The translations under genes and the position numbers were made by a program. From Paludibacteraceae bacterium (GTDB taxonomy: Bacteria > Bacteroidota > Bacteroidia > Bacteroidales > Paludibacteraceae): a stretch of DNA of 6,548 nt. This document shows positions 1 to 6,431 of the stretch, piece by piece (position 1 is the stretch's first letter; each line of letters begins with the position of its first letter). The stretch covers positions 1 through 6,548 of the forward strand of contig JALNVE010000182.1 in the NCBI GenBank assembly GCA_023227695.1. Reading direction: 5' to 3'. The notes beneath the pieces were generated by a model that did no database searches, was not told the origin of the DNA, and saw only the letters and a list, made by a program, of their open reading frames with translations.

Positions 1-85
1 AACATATTCTCCACAGGGCAACTGGAAAGAGGGAGATTTTCTCTTCTCTTTCTGCTCTGAAAAATATTTTTTCTACCTGACCCAT
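1..85 (-). CDS. Possible 5' end of an unrecognised gene inside the left IS end (partial)
   Basis: On the minus strand an ATG at 85-83 is preceded by GAGGAGG (98-92) with a six-base all-A spacer, a near-ideal ribosome binding site that stands out in a Bacteroidota-like sequence. The frame then stays open for 28 codons to the window edge, starting MGQVEKIFFRAEREEK. I do not recognise the protein. It does not resemble the helix-turn-helix N-terminus of IS30 transposases that I know. An open frame of 28 codons is not significant by itself, so the call rests on the ribosome binding site and on its position 37 bases inside the putative IS end, where a transposase or passenger gene could begin. It may be spurious. 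Confidence 0.25.
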   Translation of the reverse strand, partial: MGQVEKIFFRAEREEKISLFPVALWRIC

Positions 86-100
86 TTTTTTCCTCCTCAA

Positions 101-122
101 GTTGCATTATCAATTTGAATCC
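101..122 (-). repeat. Terminal inverted repeat, left copy
   Basis: This 22-base sequence, read inward from 122, is identical at 18 of 22 positions to 6432-6453 read on the plus strand. The differences are at positions 9, 10, 11 and 14. Imperfect terminal repeats of 20-30 bases are normal for IS30-family elements. No target-site duplication can be assessed because the far end of the element is outside the window. Confidence 0.55.
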
Positions 123-696
123 CAGTAACATATCCGACCGTCTGACCCGTTTTCTACGTAACCAAGGTTATTACAACCTGGCAAAAGAAAACTTCTACTT
201 TTTGGTCGATACTGCGGTAGGCAATCATCAGGTGGATGTGGAGCTGATGTCAAGAAATCTGGTTAATGATTCGTTGAAAAAGAACGATGCCTTTATCCGC
301 TACAAGATTAAAGATGTGACGATTATCAGCGGATTGGACATCTTCGACAAAAGCAGTTTGGAGGATTTCAAAGAGAAAGAAGAGGTCAACTACCGAGGCA
401 TCAACATCATCTACGGAAAAAAACGTTTTATCCGTCCGCCAATGCTCTATGCCAACAACTTTATCCGTCCGGGACGTTATTACAGCGACCGTCTTCAGGA
501 GAATACCTACAGCTCACTCAACTCCATGAGTGCAGTAAAACAGGCAACCATCGAATATACACCGGTCAAAGACAGTGCCCTTCTTAACGCCACTATCACC
601 ATTGCTCCAGCCAACATCTACTATTGGCAGGTAGGTTTGGACGGCACCAACTCAGCCGGTAACAGCCACCATCACATCATTCATTGGTCGGCCTAA
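123..696 (+). pseudogene. TamA/BamA-family (Omp85) outer-membrane protein, POTRA-region fragment of a broken gene
   Basis: This fragment carries the end of the periplasmic POTRA region and the first barrel residues. Its start NISDRLTRFLRNQGYYN is the helix of a POTRA domain as seen in Bacteroidota Omp85 proteins, followed by strand-rich sequence and a second unit (DRLQENTYSSLNSMSAVKQ onward, about residues 123-160 of the frame). It ends with the barrel entry YYWQVGLDGTNSAGN. Family members are usually 700 or more residues long and start with a lipoprotein or Sec signal. Here that signal and the early POTRA domains are absent, replaced by the IS end at 122. The TTG at 115 lies inside the IS end and is not a believable start. 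The frame then ends at a TAA (694-696) inside a 65-base insertion. Removing the insertion joins this frame to the downstream barrel. TamL, the lipidated Bacteroidota TamA variant, is my best guess for the subfamily, but BamA cannot be excluded. Confidence 0.75.
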
Positions 697-728
697 ACGG
701 TTTGGACGGCACCAACTCAGCCGGTAAC
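634..728 (+). repeat. 30-base perfect direct repeat flanking a 35-base spacer (65-base inserted unit)
   Basis: Positions 634-663 and 699-728 are identical over 30 bases and encode GLDGTNSAGN. They are separated by 35 bases (664-698) that contain the in-frame TAA. The repeat offset is 65 bases, so the insertion shifts the reading frame by two. Deleting one unit restores a single open frame from the POTRA fragment into the barrel (YYWQVGLDGTNSAGN followed by LGMAAYTTFQDRNIF). Such a repeat is a good substrate for slipped-strand or recombinational deletion, and it is also a typical form of assembly error. Confidence 0.9.
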
Positions 729-1934
729 TTGGGTATGGCCGCTTACACCACCTTTCAGGACCGAAACATCTTCAACGGTTCGGAGACCTTCCGCATCAAG
801 CTGAACGGAGCGTTCGAGTCCATCAATGGCAATTCAGATTACGACATTGTTTCGGATATCTATTACGAATACGGAGGCGAAGCTTCTTTGACCTTCCCTC
901 AATTCCTGATGCCGTTTGTTCCTGAACAACGCAGACAGCAGGTGGGTGCCAGCACTGTTTTCTCTACGGGTTTGAATTGGCGTAACCGTCCGGAGTACAA
1001 CCGCCGTTTCTTAAGCTTGGATTGGAAATACAAATGGATGGCTTTCCGTCGTAAACTGAACCAGACATTCACCCTCTATAACATCAACTATGTGGCTACG
1101 CCTTGGACCTCAACCTGGTTTTCCAACTATCTGAAGGAGAAAGACAATGCCATGCTGAAGGAGAGCTACAAGGACCAATTCATTACCCGTACCAGCTATA
1201 TGTTGAACTTCACGAGCAAAATGGGCAAACGAGCGCAGACAGAGGGCTTCACCATACAGGCTTCGGCCGATGTGGCTGGAACATTGCCTTATCTCTATTC
1301 GAAGTTGAGTGGAGCGGAGAAGGTAGACGGGAGTTACGAACTCTTCGGAATTCCGTTTGCCCAATATTTCAAAACAAGCGGTGATTTGACCTACCTCTTC
1401 CCGATCGATAAATTCAACATCATAGCATCTCACATAGGTGTGGGAATTGCCGTGCCTTACAGCAACTCAGAGGTTGTACCTTACGAGCAGCGATTTTTTG
1501 CCGGTGGCCCCAACTCCGTACGAGGCTGGAGTACCCGAACTTTAGGACCAGGAACATACGAGTCAAAAGGATCTTCAGACTTCCTGAACCAAACAGGCGA
1601 TATCAAACTGTTGCTGAATGTGGAATACCGACTCAAGACAGAAAGTTTCTTGGAGTACGCCCTTTTTGCGGATGCGGGAAATGTTTGGACCATCAAGAAT
1701 TACGAGAACCAACCTGGAGGAGAATTCAAATTTGATACATTCATCGAAGAAATGGGTATTGCTTGGGGATTAGGTATCCGTCCGAACTTCGGATTTATAC
1801 TTGTAAGACTCGACTTAGGAATGAAGATCTTCAACCCAGAAATAGCAGGTTCACCCAAAGACAGATGGGTCATCACCCACCCTGATTTAGGACAAGATTT
1901 GGCGTTCCATTTTGCTATTGGATATCCATTTTAA
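684..1934 (+). pseudogene. TamA/BamA-family (Omp85) outer-membrane beta-barrel, C-terminal part of the broken gene
   Basis: This frame encodes the 16-stranded barrel domain of an Omp85-family insertase (roughly 400 residues), which helps insert or export proteins at the outer membrane. It opens with GLDGTNSAGNLGMAAYTTFQDRNIFNGSE, which I know in this form from Bacteroidota members. It then shows alternating aromatic strands and the conserved loop-6 signature RFFAGGPNSVRGW (VRGW at 1518-1529), the hallmark of Omp85 proteins. It ends in the strand HFAIGYPF with a C-terminal Phe, the usual beta-signal. It has no signal peptide or POTRA domain, and its first candidate starts are a TTG at 684 inside the inserted unit or an ATG at 735, so it is unlikely to be made as a functional protein on its own. 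It is in the frame that would continue the upstream fragment once 65 bases are removed. A strong terminator overlaps its stop codon. Confidence 0.85.
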
Positions 1935-1959
1935 AGCTTGCCCTCCGGGCAAGCTTTTT
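1933..1959 (+). terminator. Intrinsic terminator of the outer-membrane protein gene
   Basis: A perfect 11-base stem (1933-1943 with 1947-1957, core GCTTGCCC/GGGCAAGC) with a three-base loop TCC is followed by a T-run (1955-1959). The stem begins within the TAA stop codon. A second hairpin follows immediately (TTGGACT 1958-1964 with AGTCCAA 1969-1975, loop GATT), which could reinforce termination. Confidence 0.9.
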
Positions 1960-2082
1960 GGACTGATTAGTCCAATTGGGGAGCTGACTTTGGCAGCACC
2001 AAAAAGCAAAGATTAGTGGGATTTACATATATTATTCATCAATTAACTTTCTCTTTTTCTACATTTTATAAGAAAATGCTAG

Positions 2083-2123
2083 TTATTATGCAAGGAAAAC
2101 ATTATGTTTGTAGAGCATAATAA
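2083..2123. promoter_or_regulatory. Perfect 9-base inverted repeat around the ATPase/NERD promoter (candidate operator)
   Basis: TTATTATGC at 2083-2091 is exactly reversed and complemented by GCATAATAA at 2115-2123, with a 23-base spacer that contains the predicted -7 element. The downstream arm would cover the transcription start. The arms are AT-rich, so chance is possible. If functional, the repeat could bind a dimeric regulator or fold in the DNA or transcript. Confidence 0.35.
2103..2110 (+). promoter_or_regulatory. Bacteroidota-type -7 promoter element for the ATPase/NERD unit
   Basis: TATGTTTG fits the TAnnTTTG consensus of the Bacteroidota primary sigma factor. It lies 24 bases upstream of the ATPase ATG (2135), giving a short leader of about 20 bases. 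The -33 element is weak: no clear TTTG is seen at the expected distance. The leader is AT-rich without a Shine-Dalgarno sequence, which is normal for this phylum. Confidence 0.55.
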
Positions 2124-2134
2124 ATGCATTGCCT

Positions 2135-3496
2135 ATGGAATTCGTTGATAGAATAGAAGAAACAAAAAAGTTGAATCACATATTGTCTCTTGAAAAGAGC
2201 ACATTTATTGTGATGTACGGAAGAAGAAGATTGGGTAAATCTACGCTTCTGAAACATGTTTTGAGAAAAAACGACATCTATTTTCTGGCAGACCAGACAG
2301 AAAAAAGACTCCAGATAGAGACATTAGCGAAGATCATAGCGCAAAACATAACGGGATTCGACAAAGTCATTTATCCCAACTGGAGCGTTTTTTTCGAAGC
2401 ACTCAACGAAAAGACAGATAAGAAAGTCACGCTCTGTATCGATGAATTTCCCAATTTAGTCAATAGCAGTCCTGAATTGCCATCTATTCTTCAAAACAAA
2501 TTGGATTCCAAGAATCTGAAATTCAATTTAATCATCTGCGGTTCATCTCAACAATTAATGTACGGTCTAGTACTTAATGCAAACTCTCCTTTGTACGGAA
2601 GAGCCGATTCTATCATGAAAATTGGACCAATAAAGCTGCCTTATATGAAGGAAGCTCTCCATTTATCATCGATTGAAAGCATCGAGGAGTATGCTGTTTG
2701 GGGAGGCGTTCCCCGCTATTGGGAAATAAGGGAGAATTATTCCAACATGAAGGAAACAATTGTCAATGAATGTCTTAGTACAAATGGAACTTTTTATGAA
2801 GAGCCTCTCAAATTGTTCAAAGACGACATAAAAGATATGGTGAAAACCTCTACCATTATGAGCTATATTGGCAACGGAGCTAACCGACTTTCTGAAATCG
2901 CCGGACGATGTGGCGAAGTTGCCACGAACCTATCCCGCCCATTAAACAAATTGATACTGTTAGGTTATCTAAAAAAAGAGATTCCTTTCGGTGAAATCGA
3001 AAGAAACTGCAAAAAAAGCCTCTATAAAATCAATGACCCATACATTGAGTTTCATTATAGATACATACAACCGTACCGTTCGCTGATTGAGATTGGACGA
3101 ACAGCACCCATCCTGTCCGAAATAGAAAAAGACTTTACTTCGTTCGTAGGAAATCATTGGGAAAACAGGTGCAGAGAGGCTGTTTCTGGAAATGTTTTGG
3201 ATGGCATTACCTTCGGGATGGCTTATAGATGGTGGGGAAATGTTTCAAGAGAAGAGAGAATAGAATTGGACGTAGTGGCTGAATCTTTAGACAAGAAGCA
3301 TCTTCTTGTGGGCGAATGTAAATGGACAAAAGAAGAAAATGCCGATCGACTTCTCAAAGAACTGAACGAAAAGGCAAAGAAACTTCCTTTTGCCAAAGGA
3401 CATAAAATCATCACTAAGCTATTTTTAAAGAACAAACCTAATGACACATCTGATAGTGTTTTGTTGCCAGATGATGTCATAGAAATGCTAAAATAA
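2135..3496 (+). CDS. AAA-type ATPase with C-terminal PD-(D/E)XK nuclease-like domain (ATPase_2/DUF234 type)
   Basis: A 453-residue cytoplasmic protein. The N-terminal P-loop domain shows Walker A GRRRLGKST (29-37), Walker B VTLCIDE (98-104), a sensor-like strand ending CGSSQ (135-139), and the family signatures SPLYGR (151-156) and WGGVPRYW (189-196). A winged-helix-like segment follows (about 240-300), then a C-terminal domain with HWENRCRE (341-348), ELDVVAE (377-383) and GECKW (393-397). D379, E394 and K396 fit a PD-(D/E)XK core, with E343 as a possible helix glutamate. This is the architecture of the archaeal/bacterial ATPase_2 plus DUF234 family, whose biochemical role is poorly known. 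I chose ATG 2135 because the upstream in-frame TTG (2129) adds only two residues. All key motifs look intact. It is followed after 9 bases by the NERD gene, suggesting co-transcription. Nuclease activity is inferred from the motif, not demonstrated. Confidence 0.88.
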   Translation: MEFVDRIEETKKLNHILSLEKSTFIVMYGRRRLGKSTLLKHVLRKNDIYFLADQTEKRLQIETLAKIIAQNITGFDKVIYPNWSVFFEALNEKTDKKVTLCIDEFPNLVNSSPELPSILQNKLDSKNLKFNLIICGSSQQLMYGLVLNANSPLYGRADSIMKIGPIKLPYMKEALHLSSIESIEEYAVWGGVPRYWEIRENYSNMKETIVNECLSTNGTFYEEPLKLFKDDIKDMVKTSTIMSYIGNGANRLSEIAGRCGEVATNLSRPLNKLILLGYLKKEIPFGEIERNCKKSLYKINDPYIEFHYRYIQPYRSLIEIGRTAPILSEIEKDFTSFVGNHWENRCREAVSGNVLDGITFGMAYRWWGNVSREERIELDVVAESLDKKHLLVGECKWTKEENADRLLKELNEKAKKLPFAKGHKIITKLFLKNKPNDTSDSVLLPDDVIEMLK

Positions 3497-3505
3497 GTCA
3501 GGGAA

Positions 3506-4300
3506 ATGTTGAATACTTTTATTTTATTGGAAATTTCAACTCTAACCCCTTACATCTTAAAATTTGGAGCGGTTGTACTGATTTTAATCCTTGCTATTTG
3601 CCTTATAAAGGCAATTCCATCAAAAGGAAAAATTGGAGAAAAGAGCATGGCTTCGCGGTTGGAACGTCTGCCGAAAGAGTACATCGTATTGAATGATGTG
3701 ATTATCTCCGCTTTTGGAAAACCAACACAAATCGACCATATCGTGGTCTCTCCCTACGCAATTTTTGTGATTGAGACCAAAAACCATAAAGGAAAAATAT
3801 ATGGCGACGAAGATGCACAATATTGGACACAAGACATTTACGGAAAGAAATACAAGCAGTACAATCCTATTCTTCAGAACCGAACTCATATCTCCATTTT
3901 GCAGAAGACGCTAAATTTTCACCAACATAGGGATCTACCCTATATCTCCATTGTAGCCTATACAAACAAATCCAGCTTGTATGTCCAGACCGAGAATGGT
4001 AGAGTTATGCATGTGTGTGATGTGGTAGATTATATCAAGATTTTCGAAACCCAAAAAATAAGTGATGAAGAGGTAAAAAACGTCGCAAATTGCATTGAGA
4101 AACATCGCGAAATTGGCAAAACAGCTAAGAAGAGAGTGATCCGCTCCGTAATCAAAGGAAAAGAACGAGAAAAAAATGCCCTTTTCAACGGCATTTGTCC
4201 TCGTTGCGGAGGTGAACTGGTAAAGCGTAAAGGAAAATACGGTAATTTCTGGGGATGTGCCAACTTTCCAAGATGCAAGTACACGAAAGACATAAAATAA
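3506..4300 (+). CDS. Membrane-anchored NERD-domain protein with C-terminal topoisomerase-type zinc ribbon
   Basis: A 264-residue protein. Residues 15-37 form one hydrophobic segment (GAVVLILILAICLI), so it is probably a single-pass inner-membrane protein with the rest in the cytoplasm. The NERD (nuclease-related) domain begins at GKIGEKSM (41-48), and E45, D77 (TQIDHIVVS), E90 and K92 (VIETKNHKG) fit a PD-(D/E)XK-like active site. The family-typical W107 and NPILQN (120-125) follow. The C-terminus holds a four-cysteine zinc ribbon (C231, C234, C251, C257; CPRCGGELV ... GNFWGCANFPRCKYT) of the kind found at the end of bacterial topoisomerase I, which binds nucleic acid. The start ATG lies 9 bases after the ATPase stop, with only a weak GGGA upstream. 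The pairing with an ATPase-nuclease suggests a shared nucleic-acid-directed role. The substrate is unknown. Confidence 0.88.
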   Translation: MLNTFILLEISTLTPYILKFGAVVLILILAICLIKAIPSKGKIGEKSMASRLERLPKEYIVLNDVIISAFGKPTQIDHIVVSPYAIFVIETKNHKGKIYGDEDAQYWTQDIYGKKYKQYNPILQNRTHISILQKTLNFHQHRDLPYISIVAYTNKSSLYVQTENGRVMHVCDVVDYIKIFETQKISDEEVKNVANCIEKHREIGKTAKKRVIRSVIKGKEREKNALFNGICPRCGGELVKRKGKYGNFWGCANFPRCKYTKDIK

Positions 4301-4353
4301 AGTTTGCAGCGTAGCTTCTGAAAAAAATCACAGCAAAATTATCTATAAAACAG

Positions 4354-4393
4354 AAAGCATTTAGCAGAGCCTTTCAGAACTGCCAAATGCTTT
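4354..4393. terminator. Bidirectional hairpin terminator between converging units
   Basis: AAAGCATTT (4354-4362) pairs with AAATGCTTT (4385-4393). After one A-C mismatch, GCAG (4364-4367) pairs with CTGC (4380-4383), closing a 12-base loop. The hairpin lies between the stops of the NERD gene (4300) and the minus-strand NTF2-like gene (4432), so it can serve both. The T-tracts are short and interrupted on both sides. The rest of 4301-4431 shows no other feature. Confidence 0.75.
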
Positions 4394-4431
4394 ATAAAAT
4401 GATTTTCGAAACCAGATTAGTTTATGATCTA

Positions 4432-4749
4432 TCAGAACATACACATATCCGCCTTAACAACTTTCCCGTTTTTTACCTCTATCCTATAACAGGCTGTATT
4501 GCCTTTTTGATCAAGATCCAGCATTTTTCCACCCTGAGGATCATCAACAATCTCAACCAATGGTCCTGCATTTTTTTCTTTCAAAGTCAAAAATTTAGTA
4601 CGAAGATATTTCTTATACGCTTCACAATCCAAAGATTCAAAAACCCATTGTGAATCATACACAAAAGAATCGTCTAAATGTTTGATAATAAGTTCAGCAT
4701 CCAAGGTCTGCCATGCTTTAGCGAAATCAGCTAATATTTTGTCTTCCAT
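4432..4749 (-). CDS. NTF2-like/SnoaL-like small protein
   Basis: A 105-residue protein without signal peptide or membrane segment. The pattern is that of the NTF2-like fold: an N-terminal helix (MEDKILADFAKAWQTLDAE), then HLDDSFVYDSQWVFESLD, a second helix around KKYLRTKF, then strands ending CYRIEVKNGKVVKADM. Length fits this family of roughly 100-130 residues. Members bind small hydrophobic ligands or catalyse simple reactions, but this fold does not predict a substrate. I chose ATG 4749. The frame can be extended upstream to a TTG at 4806, which would overlap the peptidase gene, but the ATG gives the family's normal start and leaves a 41-base gap after the peptidase stop. It probably shares the peptidase transcript, as no clear separate promoter is visible. 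The specific function is unknown. Confidence 0.75.
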   Translation of the reverse strand: MEDKILADFAKAWQTLDAELIIKHLDDSFVYDSQWVFESLDCEAYKKYLRTKFLTLKEKNAGPLVEIVDDPQGGKMLDLDQKGNTACYRIEVKNGKVVKADMCMF

Positions 4750-4790
4750 TTTCTTCAATACAATTAATAATAAATCTTTCTGAAACTCGT

Positions 4791-5882
4791 CTATGCCATG
4801 TGACAAGGAATAAAATCTGTCAGATTATCGCGGTCAATCTTCTTGATTGTCTCGATTAAAAGGGCAATAATTTCATCAACATCGCGCAGGTCGCAGACCT
4901 CTACAGGCGTATGCATGTATCGGTTCGGAATGCTCAACAAGGCTGTGGCTACACCACTTTGTGCCAACTGGATTTTGCAAGTATCCGTTCCGCCAGTTGC
5001 GCTGCTGTTGGTTACGTTTTGGAAGGTGATGTTCTTCTCCTTCGCAACGTCTTGAAGCAAACGTACCAACACGATATTATTGTCGGCATTGTGACGGATT
5101 ACGGCACCACCACCCAACTTCAATTCGCCGTATTTCTTTTCGGAGCAATCAGGAATATCGGTAGCAAAGCCCACGTCCAAGCAGAAGCCAACCTGCGGAT
5201 TGATGTAGTATGAACTCGTCACCGCACCACGGCAACCCACCTCCTCCTGAGAAGAAGCGACTCCGTAAACGCCCACTTTAATGCCTTCGGTAGACAAGAC
5301 TCTGACCACCTCAGCCACGATGAATGCGCCGATTTTATCGTCCAACGCTTTTGACATCACCCTACTCTTGCCCATGAAAAAGCAGTTGCTCTTCACTGCC
5401 ACAGGATCGCCAATTGAGACTATAGCCTCAGCCTCTTCCTGATTCTCGGCGCCTATATCGATCCAAAGTTCGTCGAGTTCCAATGCCTTGGTACGCTCGG
5501 TTGCTGTCTGCAGATGGATCGGTTTTTTTCCTATTACACCAGGAACTTTGCCGTTACGGGTCAAGACAACCACCTCGGTTCCGGGAACCGTCAAGGCATC
5601 GATGCCGCCCAACTTACGGAAATAGAGCAAGCCCTCTTTGCTGATGTACATCACCTGAAAGCCGATTTCATCGAGATGTCCGCTCAACATGATTTTGAAC
5701 TTCGCATCCGGATTGATGATTCCGACGGAGTTGCAGAGCACATCCGTCTCGACGGCTGTATATTGAGAAACATACTCCTGCCAAACCTTGGCAGCCTCCA
5801 TCTCATAACCCGATGGAGAGTAAGTAGACAAGAATCTTTTCAAGAAGTCCAGATTCTTATCGTTCAGATACTTATACTTCAT
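4791..5882 (-). CDS. M42-family metallo-aminopeptidase (glutamyl aminopeptidase/endoglucanase-like)
   Basis: A 363-residue cytosolic dinuclear metal aminopeptidase of the M42 (TET/FrvX) family, which forms large tetrahedral dodecamers that trim N-terminal residues from peptides produced by other proteases. The metal and catalytic residues are all visible: H69 in SGHLDEIGF, D182 in KALDDKIGA, the base E213 and ligand E214 in SSQEEVGCRGA, D236 in CLDVGFA, and H324 in PNRYMHTPVEV. The length is typical. The N-terminus DFLKRFLSTYSPSGYE is the usual family start. ATG 5882 was chosen because the frame can be extended upstream only to a TTG at 5933, before the predicted promoter. A TATCTTTG promoter element lies 26 bases upstream. 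The NTF2-like gene follows 41 bases downstream. Substrate preference cannot be read from the sequence. Confidence 0.93.
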   Translation of the reverse strand: MKYKYLNDKNLDFLKRFLSTYSPSGYEMEAAKVWQEYVSQYTAVETDVLCNSVGIINPDAKFKIMLSGHLDEIGFQVMYISKEGLLYFRKLGGIDALTVPGTEVVVLTRNGKVPGVIGKKPIHLQTATERTKALELDELWIDIGAENQEEAEAIVSIGDPVAVKSNCFFMGKSRVMSKALDDKIGAFIVAEVVRVLSTEGIKVGVYGVASSQEEVGCRGAVTSSYYINPQVGFCLDVGFATDIPDCSEKKYGELKLGGGAVIRHNADNNIVLVRLLQDVAKEKNITFQNVTNSSATGGTDTCKIQLAQSGVATALLSIPNRYMHTPVEVCDLRDVDEIIALLIETIKKIDRDNLTDFIPCHMA

Positions 5883-5908
5883 AATGATTTTCGTTTTTCT
5901 GAGTTGAA

Positions 5909-5916
5909 CAAAGATA
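5909..5916 (-). promoter_or_regulatory. Bacteroidota-type -7 promoter element for the M42 peptidase
   Basis: On the minus strand TATCTTTG (5916 to 5909) matches TAnnTTTG. It lies 26 bases upstream of the peptidase ATG, giving a leader of about 20 bases. A CTTG stands 14 bases further upstream, closer than the usual -33 spacing, so only the -7 element is convincing. Confidence 0.6.
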
Positions 5917-6127
5917 GTGAAATTTTCGTTCAAGAGGGTTTTATTAAACGGCGATTAGGAGATTCAATTGAAAAGAACATGACAATCCGAATAAGGCCGT
6001 TTTTGTGAGCCATTTCGCATTTTACTGTTTCGGACAAACAACAGAACGGATTGCGGACTTTGGACGCCTCAAATGAGCTTATTTTCGTTCTTCCTGATTA
6101 AAAGAAGCCTTTTTACCGAGAAAAAAA

Positions 6128-6160
6128 AACCGTGCGCCAAAATAAGTTTGACGCACGGTT
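6128..6160 (-). terminator. Intrinsic terminator of the BspA-like gene
   Basis: AACCGTGCG (6128-6136) pairs with CGCACGGTT (6152-6160). After one mismatch, CAAA (6138-6141) pairs with TTTG (6147-6150) around a five-base loop. On the minus strand the hairpin is followed by a long T-run (the A-run at 6119-6129 on the plus strand). It lies 38 bases after the stop of the LRR gene and is oriented for it. Confidence 0.88.
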
Positions 6161-6198
6161 ATAATTGGTTTTACCGATGAATATTCTTGAATTGATAA

Positions 6199-6431
6199 TT
6201 AATATCTGATAATCTCTGTTGTAGAAGGGAATGATTCTTCTTCTAATTCACAAGTTTCAGGTACTTTTGCTGTTTTAAGATTATCACAAAACCAAAATGC
6301 AAAATTTACAATCTTAGTTACAGAAGATGGTATCTCAATACTTGTTAAAGCCGTACAATTAAAAAAAGCATTATCTTCAATACTGATTACAGATGATGGT
6401 ATTTCAATACTTGTTAGTTTTATACAATGCT
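6199..6431 (-). pseudogene. 3' end of a BspA-like leucine-rich-repeat protein gene, cut by an IS30 element
   Basis: The minus strand encodes the last 77 or so residues of a BspA-type (LRR_5) protein, a family of mostly surface or secreted repeat proteins abundant in gut and oral Bacteroidales. Two 23-residue repeats are visible (CIKLTSIEIPSSVISIEDNA and CTALTSIEIPSSVTKIVNFA, each continuing for three more residues), followed by a degenerate third (CDNLKTAKVPETCELEEESF) and the terminal TEIIRY. The DNA shows the same 69-base period: 6318-6347 and 6387-6416 are nearly identical. Upstream, the LRR sequence stops at 6431, where the IS end GGATTCAA begins. The remainder of the gene, including signal and start, is therefore beyond the element or lost. 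A terminator follows. The function of the original protein is unknown. Confidence 0.8.

Larger units (their letters stand above)
1..122. mobile_element. Probable insertion-sequence end (IS30-like terminal repeat), truncated by window edge
   Basis: Read inward from position 122 on the minus strand, the sequence begins GGATTCAA and continues to AATGCAAC (ending at 101). It matches the end of the IS30-type element at 6432-6453 at 18 of 22 positions, with both elements pointing out of the window. The outer-membrane protein homology downstream starts directly after this point, which is what an IS insertion into that gene would produce. In plus frame 2 the end encodes VALSI followed by TGA at 116-118, close to the VALSA-stop of the transposase at the other edge. 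However, the preceding 30 residues show no RPRK-type transposase motif, so this may be the transposase-distal end. Positions 25-52 can form an imperfect hairpin (GAAAGAG and GAGA pairing with TCTC and CTCTTTC). The rest of the element lies outside the window. Confidence 0.5.

Noticed and set aside
634..728. Programmed ribosomal bypass over the 65-base unit
   Set aside because: Identical 30-base flanks could in theory allow hopping, but no take-off hairpin or regulatory signal is evident, and the gene already lacks its N-terminus. Duplication or misassembly is simpler.
1103..1433. Overlapping frames on both strands within the barrel gene
   Set aside because: They lie within clear Omp85 barrel coding sequence and show no family features or start signals.
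4387..4653. Plus-strand open frame of 88 codons over the NTF2-like gene
   Set aside because: It begins inside the terminator hairpin and is antisense to a recognisable protein. Its composition is that of a reverse-complement shadow.
4750..4806. TTG start at 4806 for the NTF2-like gene, overlapping the peptidase stop
   Set aside because: The added 19 residues do not fit the family's N-terminus, and an ATG at 4749 begins at the expected first helix.
5514..6008. Long plus-strand open frame (164 codons) opposite the peptidase
   Set aside because: It is antisense to the M42 gene, whose complete active-site residues show which strand is coding. The plus-strand translation has no recognisable motif.
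6318..6416. Possible CRISPR-like or tandem repeat (69-base period)
   Set aside because: The repeats translate in phase into 23-residue leucine-rich repeats, so they are coding repeats of a BspA-like protein.
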